A stretch of DNA of 64,000 nt, taken from Micromonospora pallida. GTDB lineage: Bacteria > Actinomycetota > Actinomycetes > Mycobacteriales > Micromonosporaceae. The notes below the pieces were generated by a model. It did no database searches and was not told the DNA's origin. It was given only the letters and a program-made list of their open reading frames with translations. Positions 25,883-34,711 of the stretch are shown here, piece after piece (positions within the stretch are counted from its first letter, which is position 1; each line of letters begins with the position of its first letter). Made by a program: the position numbers and the translations under genes. Location of the stretch: the NCBI RefSeq assembly GCF_900090325.1, contig NZ_FMHW01000002.1:1984001-2048000 (forward strand). Reading direction: 5' to 3'.

Positions 25883-26512
25883 TCACCGCTCGGTGTCGCG
25901 CTCCTGGGGGCCGTACGTCCACCGGGTTCCGGTGCCTCGGTAGCGGGACACCGGAACCACCTCCACGCCCGGCGGCATCCGCTCCCGGTACAGCCGTCCC
26001 TCCAGGTGGTCGATCTCGTGCATCACCAGCCGGGCCGTTCCGTCGCGGAACTCGGTGATCACCGTGCGCCCGCCGACGTCCTGGTGGGCCACCTCGATCC
26101 GGGTCGGCCGGCGCACGAGGCCCCGGACGTCGAAGAAACTCAGGCAGCCCTCGAACTGCTCGTCGGTGTCCCGGGACTCGTCGATCACCCGTGGGTTGAG
26201 CAGGACCAGTTCCGCGCCTTCCGGTGTCCGTACGACGGCGGCGGCGCGGGCGATGCCGATCTGCGGCGCGACCAGCCCCATCCCCTTCGCGAACAGGTGC
26301 ACCGCCGCCACCCGGGACATCGTGGCGCGCAGGACGGCGATGACACGTCGCGCGTCCTCGGCCTCGTCGGGCAGCGCGAACGGTGCTGCCGGCCGGCTCA
26401 GGACAACCGCGCCCTCCTGGGCGATTCCCAACTCGGCCATGCGTTGGCTCGGTGTCGGCATCTCCTGGTCGCTCCCGTCGTCCCGGATCCGGGCTGATTC
26501 TGCGTTGTCCAC
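25883..26512 (-). CDS. def: Peptide deformylase
   Basis: 209 residues with all three metalloenzyme motifs: GLVAPQIG (motif 1), EGCLSF with the metal Cys (motif 2), and HEIDHLEG with two metal His and the catalytic Glu (motif 3). It removes formyl groups from new proteins. The N-terminus begins at GTG 26512; an internal ATG at 26461 (MPTPSQRMAEL) is an alternative with GGGAG upstream. The GLVAPQIG form replaces the usual GLAAPQIG, and no fmt gene is adjacent, so this is probably an additional deformylase rather than the only copy. Confidence 0.9.
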   Translation of the reverse strand: MDNAESARIRDDGSDQEMPTPSQRMAELGIAQEGAVVLSRPAAPFALPDEAEDARRVIAVLRATMSRVAAVHLFAKGMGLVAPQIGIARAAAVVRTPEGAELVLLNPRVIDESRDTDEQFEGCLSFFDVRGLVRRPTRIEVAHQDVGGRTVITEFRDGTARLVMHEIDHLEGRLYRERMPPGVEVVPVSRYRGTGTRWTYGPQERDTER

Positions 26513-26638
26513 CAGGCCGGCAGGGTGTCGGGTTTCCGTCCCGGCCGTGCCGGGGCTGGCACCCCGGGTTCACGTCGACAACCCTGGACCGAGTCCATAG
26601 ACTGCGATCTTTCCGCCGATCTTCGTGCAGGAGGACCC

Positions 26639-27397
26639 GTGTCGCGCACAGCCCGACCACCATCCGCCGCCCCCGTCCGCGCCCGGCTCCTCGGCGGTGT
26701 CCTGGTCGCCGGGGCGCTGCTCGGCGCCGTCGGCGCCGCCGTGCCGGCCGGTGCGGCCGAGCCCGCCCGGACCACGCCCGGCCCGTGCGGCTACACCGCC
26801 ACCCCGGACGACCCGGCCGCCCGGAAGGTCCCGCTGCCTCCGGACCCGCGCCGCACCCCCGACGACGGGACGGTCCGGGTCACGCTCCGCACCAACCAGG
26901 GCCCGATCCCGCTGGTGCTCGACCGCGAGCAGGCCCCCTGCACCGTGCAGAGCTTCCTGCACCTCACCCGGCACCGCTTCTACGACGACACCTCCTGCCA
27001 CCGGCTCACCGCGTACCCGACGCTGAAGGTGTTGCAGTGCGGCGACCCGTCCGGCACCGGATCGGGTGGACCGGGCTACCGGTACGCCGACGAACTCCCC
27101 ACCGATCTGCCGACCGTCCCGACCGACCCGACCGGCGTGCGCCGCCTCTACGCGCGGGGCACCCTGGCGATGGCCAACGCCGGTCCCGACACCAATGGGA
27201 GCCAGTTCTTCCTGGTCCAGTCCGACTCGACGCTGCGGCCGAACTACGCCGTCTTCGGTTGGATCGAGCCCGCCGGGCTGGCCACCCTGGACCGGATCGC
27301 CGCCGCCGGGATCGCGCCGACCGACGAGGACCCGGCCCCCGTCGACGGCGCGCCCGCCGCGCCGGTCGACATCGATCGGGCGGTACGCCAGCACTGA
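26639..27397 (+). CDS. Exported cyclophilin-type peptidyl-prolyl isomerase
   Basis: 252 residues. Signal peptide about 14-42 (LLGGVLVAGALLGAVGAAVP). The cyclophilin domain carries VRVTLRTNQGPIPLVLDREQ, CTVQSFLHLTRHRFYDDTSCHR, and the active-site run GTLAMANAGPDTNGSQFFLV. CAGGAGGA sits just before the GTG at 26639, which decides the start. It folds proline-containing proteins outside the membrane. A strong hairpin terminator follows at 27404. Confidence 0.92.
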   Translation: MSRTARPPSAAPVRARLLGGVLVAGALLGAVGAAVPAGAAEPARTTPGPCGYTATPDDPAARKVPLPPDPRRTPDDGTVRVTLRTNQGPIPLVLDREQAPCTVQSFLHLTRHRFYDDTSCHRLTAYPTLKVLQCGDPSGTGSGGPGYRYADELPTDLPTVPTDPTGVRRLYARGTLAMANAGPDTNGSQFFLVQSDSTLRPNYAVFGWIEPAGLATLDRIAAAGIAPTDEDPAPVDGAPAAPVDIDRAVRQH

Positions 27398-27403
27398 GCC
27401 CAC

Positions 27404-27439
27404 CCGGGGTGGGGCCGAGGCGAGTCGGCCCCACCCCGG
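27404..27439 (+). terminator. Terminator hairpin after the cyclophilin gene
   Basis: CCGGGGTGGGGCCGA (27404-27418), loop GGCGAG, exact complement at 27425-27439: a perfect 15-bp stem 6 nt after the stop codon. It lacks a U-tract, as usual in this phylum. Confidence 0.8.
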
Positions 27440-27751
27440 CCAATTGTGTTGCGGCCCGTCCGACCCGCCCCTACCGTGAACGACACCGTCCACCGACGAC
27501 CTCCGGGAGCCCACCGTGACCCGCCTGGCCCGTACCGGCACACCACGCCCCTGCCGGCGTGGACCGGTCCTGGTGGCCGCTCGGTCGCGTCGCGCCTGTA
27601 CCGGGTGGTATCCGCAACGTCGTTCCCGGGGTAGCGGCGGGTGACATCACCCGTGTGACGGCACGTCCGCCGCCCGCCCCCAGCCGGGTCGGGCGGTTTT
27701 TCGTGCCCGGCCGGCGACCTCTCCCACGCCAGCCGACCACAGGAGGCGACC
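27440..27751 (+). promoter_or_regulatory. rtcB leader with an intrinsic-terminator-like hairpin
   Basis: About 310 bp with no credible gene. CCGCCCG (27670-27676) pairs with CGGGCGG (27690-27696) and is followed by TTTTT (27697-27701), rare in this genome; GCACG/CGTGC at 27661-27665 and 27702-27706 extends it. It is 50 nt upstream of rtcB and could attenuate it, or end a short upstream transcript. Confidence 0.45.
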
Positions 27752-28951
27752 ATGAGTTTCACCCCGCTGCCCGACACCCGGGCCCCGGTACGGGTCTGGA
27801 CCGACCCGGACGCCATCGAGGAGCAGGCCCTGCGGCAGCTGCGCAACATCGGCGCGCTGCCCTGGGTGGAGGGCGTCGCGGTGATGCCCGACGTCCACTT
27901 CGGCAAGGGCGCGACGGTCGGCTCGGTGATCGCGATGCGCCAGGCGGTCTCCCCGGCGGCCGTCGGGGTGGACATCGGCTGCGGCATGTCGGCGGTGCGG
28001 ACCTCGCTGACCGCGTCCGACCTGCCGGACGACCTCGCCCCGCTGCGCAGCGCGATCGAGGCGGCGATCCCGGTCGGGTTCGCCAAGCACGACCGGATGG
28101 TCGACCCGCGTCGGCTTCGGGGTCTGGAGCAGGGCGGCTGGGACGACTTCTGGCGGCGCTTCGACGACCTCGACCGGCGGGTGCAGCAGCTCCGGGACCG
28201 GGCCCAGCACCAGATGGGCTCCCTCGGCGGCGGCAACCACTTCATCGAGGTCTGCCTCGAGCAGGGCGGCGACGACGAGGGTCGGGTCTGGCTGATGCTG
28301 CACTCCGGCTCCCGCAACATCGGCAAGGAGTTGGCCGAGCGGCACATGGCGGTGGCTCGGGGCCTGCCGCACAACGCCGACCTGCCCGACCGGGACCTGG
28401 CGGTCTTCCTCGCTGGCACGCCGGAGATGGCGGCCTACCGGCGGGACCTGTGGTGGGCGCAGGAGTACGCGCGGCGCAACCGCGCGGTCATGCTGGCCCT
28501 GCTCTGCAACGTGCTCCGCGAGCACCTGCCGCAGGTCCGCTACGACGAGCCGATCTCCTGCCACCACAACTACGTGTCCGAGGAGACCTACGACGGCGTG
28601 GAGGTGCTGGTCACCCGCAAGGGCGCGATCCGGGCCGGCGCCGGTGACCTGGGGATCATCCCGGGCTCGATGGGCACCGGGTCGTACATCGTGCGGGGGC
28701 GGGGAAACCCGGACGCGTACTGCTCCGCCTCGCACGGGGCGGGCCGGCGGATGTCGCGCAACCAGGCCAAGCGCACCTTCACCACCGAGGACCTGGCCGC
28801 CCAGACCGCCGGGGTGGAGTGCCGCAAGGACCCGGGGGTGGTCGACGAGATTCCCGGCGCCTACAAGGACATCGTCGAGGTGATGGCGCAGCAGAAGGAC
28901 CTGGTCGAGGTATTCGCCCACCTCAAGCAGGTGGTCTGCGTCAAGGGCTGA
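27752..28951 (+). CDS. rtcB: RNA-splicing ligase RtcB
   Basis: 399 residues, the usual length for bacterial RtcB. It joins 2',3'-cyclic phosphate or 3'-phosphate RNA ends to 5'-OH ends with GTP and Mn2+. The metal and guanylation motifs are all present: VMPDVHFGKG, VGVDIGCGM (metal Asp and Cys), LGGGNHFIE, HSGSRNIGK, CHHNYVSEE, and SASHGAGRRMSR with the guanylated His. AGGAGG sits before the ATG. It stands alone between terminators; no rtcA or archease gene is adjacent. Likely role is RNA repair after stress cleavage. Confidence 0.95.
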   Translation: MSFTPLPDTRAPVRVWTDPDAIEEQALRQLRNIGALPWVEGVAVMPDVHFGKGATVGSVIAMRQAVSPAAVGVDIGCGMSAVRTSLTASDLPDDLAPLRSAIEAAIPVGFAKHDRMVDPRRLRGLEQGGWDDFWRRFDDLDRRVQQLRDRAQHQMGSLGGGNHFIEVCLEQGGDDEGRVWLMLHSGSRNIGKELAERHMAVARGLPHNADLPDRDLAVFLAGTPEMAAYRRDLWWAQEYARRNRAVMLALLCNVLREHLPQVRYDEPISCHHNYVSEETYDGVEVLVTRKGAIRAGAGDLGIIPGSMGTGSYIVRGRGNPDAYCSASHGAGRRMSRNQAKRTFTTEDLAAQTAGVECRKDPGVVDEIPGAYKDIVEVMAQQKDLVEVFAHLKQVVCVKG

Positions 28952-28960
28952 GCACACGTA

Positions 28961-28996
28961 CCGCCGCCCGACACTCCCCAGGGGGTCGGGCGGCGG
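28961..28996 (+). terminator. Terminator hairpin after rtcB
   Basis: CCGCCGCCCGA (28961-28971) pairs with TCGGGCGGCGG (28986-28996), 14-nt loop, followed by AAAA. It begins 10 nt after the rtcB stop. Confidence 0.75.
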
Positions 28997-29040
28997 AAAA
29001 CCCGTGTCCGTCGCCGTCGCGGAGTTGTTAGCGTCCCCCG

Positions 29041-30348
29041 GTGACACCCGGGGTGGGGGAGCAGCTCGACGGACGGTTCGGTCGGTTGTGGGCGGCGGCG
29101 ACCACCTCGGCGCTGGGCAGCGGCCTGACCACCGTCGCCGCGCCGCTGCTGGTCGCCTCGCTCACCGACGACCCGGTGGTGGTGTCCGGGGCGTTCGCGA
29201 CGGCGTGGCTGCCCTGGCTGCTGTTCGCGCTTCCCGGCGGGGTCCTGGTCGACCGGATCGACCGGCGCCGGCTGATGATCGTCGTCGACTGGCTGCGGGT
29301 GGTCGCGCTGCTGGTGCTCGGCGGATGCGTCGTCACCGGCCTGGCGACCGTCGCCCTGCTCTACGCCGTGCTGTTCCTGGTGAACACCGGCGAGATAGTC
29401 GTCCGGTCGGCGAGCCAGGCGATGGTCCCGGCGGTGGTGCCCCGGTCCCGTCTCGAACGGGCGAACGGCTGGCTCGCCGGCGGCACGACGGTGGCGCAGG
29501 GGATGATCGCCAACCCGCTGGGCGGGTTGCTGTTCGTGCTGGCCGCGAGCAGTCCGTTCCTGGTCAACGCCGTCGCGTACGGCCTGAGCGCCCTGTTCCT
29601 GGCGGGCATCGCCGGGACGTACCGCCCGGGACCCGGCACCACCGGTGCCCGATCGGTGCGGACGGACCTCGCCGAGGGGCTCCGATGGCTGGCCGGGCAC
29701 CGGCTGCTGCGCACCATGGCGGTGCTGATCGGGCTGCTCAACGTCACCCTCACCGCCGCGTTCGCGCTGCTGGTCCTGCTCGCGCGGGACCGCCTCGGCC
29801 TCGACTCGGTCGGCTACGGTGCCCTGCTGGCCTGCATGGCCGTCGGCAGCCTTGGCGGGGCGTTGGTCGGTGACCGGCTCATCGCGGCGGTCGGCGCGAC
29901 GTGGACCATCCGGGTCGGTCTGCTCACCGAGGTGGCGCTGCACCTGACCCTCGCCGTCTCCACCGACGCGTACGTCGTCGGCGGGGCGCTGACGCTGTTC
30001 GGCGTGCACGGCGCGCTGTGGGGCATCGTCGCCAGCTCACTGCGCCAGCGACTGACCCCACCGGAACTGCTCGGCCGGGTCGGCAGCGCGAACCTGTTCG
30101 TCGTGGCCGGAGGCAACTGTGTCGGCGCGTTGCTCGGCGGGGTGCTCGTCGCGCGGTTCGGGCTGACTGCGCCCTACTGGGTGGGATTCGTGGTGGCGGC
30201 GCTGGTCACGGCGGCGACCTGGCGGGTGTTCGACCGGGCCACGGTGGCCGAGGCGTACGCCGGGCCGGCGTCGGGGGATGGGCCGGGGCCGGTGGTGGTG
30301 GAGTCGGTCGGCCGACCGCAGGATCCGGTTGGCCCGAACGACCGTTAA
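29041..30348 (+). CDS. MFS transporter, MFS_3 (enterobactin/macrolide exporter-like)
   Basis: 435 residues, GTG start, about 12 transmembrane helices. FGRLWAAATTSALGSGLTTVA at the N-terminus, FALPGGVLVDRIDRRRLMI (motif A), and RSASQAMVPAVVPRSRLERA-like sequence match the MFS_3 group typified by EntS and macrolide efflux proteins. The loop between helices 6 and 7 is short. The substrate is unknown. It has no co-directional partner within 170 bp. Confidence 0.87.
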   Translation: MTPGVGEQLDGRFGRLWAAATTSALGSGLTTVAAPLLVASLTDDPVVVSGAFATAWLPWLLFALPGGVLVDRIDRRRLMIVVDWLRVVALLVLGGCVVTGLATVALLYAVLFLVNTGEIVVRSASQAMVPAVVPRSRLERANGWLAGGTTVAQGMIANPLGGLLFVLAASSPFLVNAVAYGLSALFLAGIAGTYRPGPGTTGARSVRTDLAEGLRWLAGHRLLRTMAVLIGLLNVTLTAAFALLVLLARDRLGLDSVGYGALLACMAVGSLGGALVGDRLIAAVGATWTIRVGLLTEVALHLTLAVSTDAYVVGGALTLFGVHGALWGIVASSLRQRLTPPELLGRVGSANLFVVAGGNCVGALLGGVLVARFGLTAPYWVGFVVAALVTAATWRVFDRATVAEAYAGPASGDGPGPVVVESVGRPQDPVGPNDR

Positions 30349-30521
30349 GCTGACCGCGTGGGCACGCGCGAGGGACATCCGCCGCACCGGCGGTCGGTCA
30401 CGCGCCGCGTCCCGGCCCCGCGCGGGTCGGACGCGCTCACGCTGGTCCGCGACCCGCGCGCCCGCCGTACGACGGCCGGCGCGCCCCGGCTCACCACCAC
30501 CCCCACGGAGCGCACCGCACG

Positions 30522-31664
30522 ATGACTGTCGACCGGATCCTGCCCACCGACGAGGCCCACGACCTGTTGGCGCTCGCCACCGAACTCGCCGACCGGGAAC
30601 TCGCCCCCCGGGCCGCCGCGTTCGAGGAGCGCGCCGAGTTCCCCCGGGAGGTGCTGCGCACCCTCGGCCGGGCCGGCCTGCTCGGCCTGCCCTACGCCGA
30701 GGAGCACGGCGGCGCCGCCCAGCCGTACGAGGTCTACCTCCAGGTGCTGGAGATCCTGGCCAGCCGGTGGCTCGCGGTGGCCGAGGCGGTCAGCGTGCAC
30801 ACCCTGGCCTGCTACCCGGTCGCCCAGTACGGCAGCGCCGAGCTGCGCAAGCGCCTGCCCGACATGCTCGGCGGCGAACTGCTCGGGGCGTACTGCCTCT
30901 CCGAGCCGCAGGGCGGGTCGGACGCGGCGTCGCTGACCACCCGCGCGGTCCGCGACGGCGACGACTACCTGGTCTCCGGCACCAAGGCGTGGATCACCCA
31001 CGCGCACACCGCCGACTTCTACAACGTCTTCTGCCGCACCGGCGGGCCGGGCGCGAAGGGCATCTCCTGCCTGCTGGCCGACGTGGGCACGCCGGGCATC
31101 GCCCCGCAGGCCGCCGAGAAGACCATGGGGCTGCGGTCCTCGCCCGTGGCGCAGATCGCCTTCGACGACGCCCGGGTGCCGGCCGACCGGCTGGTCGGCG
31201 AGGAGGGCATCGGCTTCACCATCGCGATGTCCGCCCTCGACTCGGGCCGCCTGGGCATCGCCGCCTGCGCGGTGGGGCTGGCCCAGGGGGCGCTGGACTA
31301 CGCGGTCGGCTACGCCCGCGAGCGGCAGCAGTTCGGCCGGGCGATCGTCGACTTCCAGGGGCTCGGCTTCCTGCTGGCGGACCTGGCCACCCAGATCTCG
31401 GCGGCGCGGGCGCTGACCCTGGCGGCGGCCCGGCTGCGCGACGCCGGCCGGCCGTACTCGATCGAGGCGGCCAAGGCGAAGCTGTTCGCCACGGACGTGG
31501 CGATGCGGGTGACCACCGACGCGGTGCAGGTGCTCGGCGGTGCCGGGTACGTCGCCGACCACCCGGTGGAGCGGTTCATGCGGGAGGCGAAGGTGCTCCA
31601 GATCGTGGAGGGCACCAACCAGATCCAGCGGTTGGTGATCTCCCGCGCCCTGGCCAAGGGCTGA
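30522..31664 (+). CDS. Acyl-CoA dehydrogenase
   Basis: 380 residues, normal family length. FAD and substrate motifs: AYCLSEPQGGSDAASL, VSGTKAWITHAHTAD, FDDARVPADRLVGEEG, RQQFGRAIVDFQGLGF, and EAKVLQIVEGTNQIQRL, in which the Glu of VEGT is the expected catalytic base. It oxidises an acyl-CoA to the trans-2-enoyl-CoA, passing electrons to ETF. It is followed 101 nt later by an Lrp-type regulator. It lies 3 kb from the lysine cluster, whose product crotonyl-CoA is a short acyl-CoA; a functional link is possible but not shown. Confidence 0.92.
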   Translation: MTVDRILPTDEAHDLLALATELADRELAPRAAAFEERAEFPREVLRTLGRAGLLGLPYAEEHGGAAQPYEVYLQVLEILASRWLAVAEAVSVHTLACYPVAQYGSAELRKRLPDMLGGELLGAYCLSEPQGGSDAASLTTRAVRDGDDYLVSGTKAWITHAHTADFYNVFCRTGGPGAKGISCLLADVGTPGIAPQAAEKTMGLRSSPVAQIAFDDARVPADRLVGEEGIGFTIAMSALDSGRLGIAACAVGLAQGALDYAVGYARERQQFGRAIVDFQGLGFLLADLATQISAARALTLAAARLRDAGRPYSIEAAKAKLFATDVAMRVTTDAVQVLGGAGYVADHPVERFMREAKVLQIVEGTNQIQRLVISRALAKG

Positions 31665-31765
31665 GCCGGCCGTCCACTGTGGTGTCCTGGGCGTGGCGTG
31701 CGACGCGCGGGACGCCTGGTGGGACGTCGTCGCCCAGAGCGGGTTTTCCCGGTAGGTTGCCCAGC

Positions 31766-32227
31766 GTGGAGGAGACCGATCGCGCCATCGTCGCCGCTCT
31801 GACCGTCGACGGCCGGGTGTCGTACACCGACCTGGCCGAGCGGGTGGGCCTGTCGGTGTCGGCCGTGCACCAGCGGGTGCGGCGGCTGGAGCAACGTGGC
31901 GTGATCAAGGGGTACACCGCGCAGGTCTCGTTCGAGGCGTTGGACCTGCCGTTGACCGCGTTCGTGGCGATCCGCCCGTTCGACCCCTCGCAGCCGGACG
32001 ACGCCCCGGAGCGGCTGGCGCACCTGCCGGAGATCGACTCGTGCTACTCGGTGGCCGGGGAGGACTTCTACCTGCTGCTGGTGCGGGTCGCCGGTCCGGC
32101 CGACCTGGAGCGCCTGTTGCAGGAGATCCGTACCGCGGCGAACGTCACCACCCGAACCACGGTGGTGCTCTCCACCCCGTACGAGAAGCGTCCGCCGCGG
32201 ATCGGTCCGGACAGCGGCGGGCGGTAG
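31766..32227 (+). CDS. Lrp/AsnC-family transcriptional regulator
   Basis: 153 residues, GTG start. The N-terminal HTH is DRAIVAALTVDGRVSYTDLA, ERVGLSVSAVHQRVRRLEQRG, VIKGYTAQV. The C-terminal RAM domain (LTAFVAIRPFD, IDSCYSVAGEDFYLLLVRV, LLQEIRTAANVTTRTTVVLS) binds amino-acid effectors in the family. It follows the acyl-CoA dehydrogenase and precedes the lysine cluster by about 1 kb with two unrelated genes between, so it is a candidate, but unproven, controller of lysine catabolism. Confidence 0.9.
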   Translation: MEETDRAIVAALTVDGRVSYTDLAERVGLSVSAVHQRVRRLEQRGVIKGYTAQVSFEALDLPLTAFVAIRPFDPSQPDDAPERLAHLPEIDSCYSVAGEDFYLLLVRVAGPADLERLLQEIRTAANVTTRTTVVLSTPYEKRPPRIGPDSGGR

Positions 32228-32298
32228 CCGGCCGCGTCACCGCGCGGTCGGCTTGGCGGGGGAGAGGCGGCGTCACCGAGCCGGGCCCGCCCGAGGGG

Positions 32299-32865
32299 TC
32301 AGCGTACGTTCCAGGCCAGGATGACCGGTCGCCCGTGCTCGTGGCCGAGGACGCTGACGCTGGCGGTGTCGAGGCGGAGCAGGCCGCCGCCGGACGGGGG
32401 CAGTCCGATCCACCGGGCCCCGAGCACCCGCAGGGCGTGCGCGTGGGCGATCAGGGCGACGTCGCCCCGGTCGAGTAGGGGAGTGACCCGCTGAATCACC
32501 CGGTCGAGGCGGGCGCCGACCTGCTCAGGCGACTCGCCGTCCGGGCAGCCGTCCCGCCAGATGACCCAGCCCGGGCGTTCGGCACGGATGTCGGCGGTGG
32601 TGCGCCCCTCGTAGTCGCCGTAGTGCCACTCGGTCAGGTCGTCGTCGACGGTGTCGACGGCCAGCCCGGCGAGTTCGGCGGTGCGCAGGGCCCGTCGCCG
32701 GGGACTGGCCAGGACGGTGCCGAACCGGCGTCCGGCGAGCCGGTCACGCAGCGCGGTGGCCTGCCGCTCGCCGTCGGGCGTCAGCTCCAGATCCGTGTAC
32801 GAAGTGTGCCGGTGGCTGGCGCTCCAGGCGGTCTCGCCGTGTCGGATCAGCAGGATCTCTCCCAT
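32299..32865 (-). CDS. Histidine phosphatase (phosphoglycerate-mutase-like)
   Basis: 188 residues. The catalytic RHG motif is ILLIRHGETAWSAS, with ASPRRRALRTAEL and the second His in ALIAHAHALRVL. The acidic LTEWHYGDYEGRT block is typical of cofactor-independent small-molecule phosphatases of the GpmB/CobC group. The ATG at 32865 gives MGEILLIRHGET; a TTG four codons upstream is possible. It stands alone and convergent with the gene before it. The substrate is unknown. Confidence 0.9.
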   Translation of the reverse strand: MGEILLIRHGETAWSASHRHTSYTDLELTPDGERQATALRDRLAGRRFGTVLASPRRRALRTAELAGLAVDTVDDDLTEWHYGDYEGRTTADIRAERPGWVIWRDGCPDGESPEQVGARLDRVIQRVTPLLDRGDVALIAHAHALRVLGARWIGLPPSGGGLLRLDTASVSVLGHEHGRPVILAWNVR

Positions 32866-33030
32866 CGGGCCAGTCAATCACTCCCCGGGTCCACCCGCAC
32901 AACCTATCTTCCTAGGATGCACTACGGGTGGTGTCGCCGGCCACCACCTCGAGGTTTCCAGCCCCGACGACCGGGCAAGAGCTTGAACAGGCCCGACGAC
33001 AGAACCAAGCAGCCGGAGGGAGTGGTGAAG

Positions 33031-33225
33031 ATGAGCTTCACCGACAAGGCGAGGAACAAGGCCGACGAGCTGACCGGCGCCGCGAAGGAGCGCATCGGCA
33101 ACGCCACGAACAACGAACGCCTGCGGGCCGAGGGATCCACGCAGCAGACCGAGGCGCAGGCGCGTCAGGCGGGTGAACACGCCAAGGACGCCGGTCGGGA
33201 CGTGCGGGACGCCTTCACGAGGTGA
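33031..33225 (+). CDS. CsbD-family stress protein
   Basis: 64 residues. The repeated, highly charged helical pattern (FTDKARNKADELTGAAKERI, GNATNNERLRAEGSTQQTEA) is diagnostic of CsbD, a small general-stress protein group. GGAGGGAG at 33015-33022 precedes the ATG by 8 nt. No Cys or hydrophobic helix is present. A hairpin terminator follows. The molecular role of the family is unknown. Confidence 0.88.
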   Translation: MSFTDKARNKADELTGAAKERIGNATNNERLRAEGSTQQTEAQARQAGEHAKDAGRDVRDAFTR

Positions 33226-33243
33226 CCGACGTCCGACATATCG

Positions 33244-33271
33244 AAGGGCCCCGGCGGTTGCCGGGGCCCTT
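33244..33271 (+). terminator. Terminator hairpin after the CsbD gene
   Basis: AAGGGCCCCGG (33244-33254) pairs with CCGGGGCCCTT (33261-33271), 6-nt loop. It starts 18 nt after the csbD-like stop and is followed 5 nt later by the poly-G tract. Confidence 0.75.
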
Positions 33272-33303
<32 letters not shown>

Positions 33304-33307
33304 TCGA

Positions 33308-34711
33308 TCAGCCGTCGACGCGGTGGTCGGTCCACCAGCGCTGCCCGGACTCGGGCAGGGTGTCGATCGGGTCGTAGTAGGCGTACCGCTTGTCCAGCGC
33401 CTCCAGGTCGGTCTGCTCGATGGAGGTGCGGTAGTTCTTCGTCCAGTACGAGATGCCGCGCTCGCGGTCGTACTCGGTGAGCATGTGCACCCAGCGTTTG
33501 CCGACGAAGGGGACGTCGCAGACGATCCGCGGAGTGGCGTAGCCGGGCAGGTAGCCCATGATGTCGTGCTGGAGCTGCTGGGCGTGCCAGACCGGGACCC
33601 GCCAGTGTTCGGCGTTGGGGATCATGTCGCACATGTAGAAGTAGTAGGGGAGGATGCCGGCCTCGCCCTGTAGTGCGAAGCAGAGGTCGAGCAGGTCGGG
33701 TGTGGTGGCGTTGACGCCGCGCATGAGGACGCCCTGGTTGCGTACGTCGCGGACGCCGATGTCGAGGGCGGTCTGGGCGGCCTTGGCGACCAGCGGGGTG
33801 AGCGACTGGGCGTGGTTGACGTGGGTGTGGATGGCGAGGTTGACACCACGGCGTGCGGCGGTGCGGGCGACGCGTTCGAGGCCCTCGACGACGTCGGGCT
33901 GGAGCCAGTGTTGGGGTAGGCCCATGAGGGCCTTGGTGGCGAGTCGGATGTCCCGGATGGTTTCGATCTCCAGCAGCCGCATCAGGTAGGACTCGAGGTT
34001 GCGCCAGGGGACGTTGGCGACGTCGCCGCCGGAGACGACGACGTCCCGGACGCCGGGGTGGGCTTTGAGGTAGGTGATGTGGGCGTCGTACCGGTCGACG
34101 GGCTTGAGGGTGAGTTTGAGTTTGTCGACGGCGGGGGTGGAGTTGCCGACGAGGTCCATGCGGGTGCAGTGGCCGCAGTACTGCGGGCAGGTGGCGAGCA
34201 GTTCGGCGAGGACCTTGGTGGGGTAGCGGTGGGTGAGGCCTTCGGCGACCCACATGTCGTGTTCATGGAGTGAGTCGCGGCTGGCGTAGGGGTGGGAGGG
34301 CCAGTCGGTGCGTCGGTCGGAGGCGACGGGGATCATGTAACGCCGGATGGGGTCGGCGAGGAACGCCTCGGTGCTCATCGGGTCGAACGGGACCATGGTG
34401 TTGAGCATCTGGGGTGGGACCAGCATGGACATGGTGGCCAGGGCGTGCTGGTCGGTGGTGAGGTCGGCGTAGAAGTTGTCGCCGACGGTGTCGCCGAGGA
34501 CGGCGCGGAGTTGCTTGATGTTCTTGACGCAGTTGACGCGTTGCCACTGGGCGGATTCCCACTGGTCGCGGGTGACGTGGCGCCAGCCGGGGAAGCGGGT
34601 CCAGTCGGGTTCGACCAGTGGGGTGCGGCGGTATTCGTAGGGCTGGCCGGCGGTCGGTGCCGCCACCGGGGTGGGACGGGCGGCCGTCGCCGGTGGTTGT
34701 GTGGTTGTCAC
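33308..34711 (-). CDS. kamA: Lysine 2,3-aminomutase (KamA)
   Basis: 467 residues. A radical SAM enzyme with PLP that converts L-lysine to L-beta-lysine. The Fe-S cluster motif CPQYCGHCTR has Cys at about 175, 179 and 182; VSGGDVANVPWRNLESYL and RLATKALMGLPQHW follow, with IHTHVNHAQSLTPL and QGVLMRGVNATTPDLLDLCF. The C-terminus reads YMCDMIPNAEHWRVPVWHAQ. It is divergent from kdd across a 141-bp control region and is the first enzyme of the lysine route encoded here. The coding strand favours C-ending codons, unlike the genes on the other side. Confidence 0.94.
   Translation of the reverse strand: MTTTQPPATAARPTPVAAPTAGQPYEYRRTPLVEPDWTRFPGWRHVTRDQWESAQWQRVNCVKNIKQLRAVLGDTVGDNFYADLTTDQHALATMSMLVPPQMLNTMVPFDPMSTEAFLADPIRRYMIPVASDRRTDWPSHPYASRDSLHEHDMWVAEGLTHRYPTKVLAELLATCPQYCGHCTRMDLVGNSTPAVDKLKLTLKPVDRYDAHITYLKAHPGVRDVVVSGGDVANVPWRNLESYLMRLLEIETIRDIRLATKALMGLPQHWLQPDVVEGLERVARTAARRGVNLAIHTHVNHAQSLTPLVAKAAQTALDIGVRDVRNQGVLMRGVNATTPDLLDLCFALQGEAGILPYYFYMCDMIPNAEHWRVPVWHAQQLQHDIMGYLPGYATPRIVCDVPFVGKRWVHMLTEYDRERGISYWTKNYRTSIEQTDLEALDKRYAYYDPIDTLPESGQRWWTDHRVDG

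Noticed and set aside
30278..31765. Long in-frame extension upstream of the Lrp regulator
   Set aside because: It overlaps the acyl-CoA dehydrogenase in another frame and is composed of Arg/Pro/Gly; the HTH starts at 31766.
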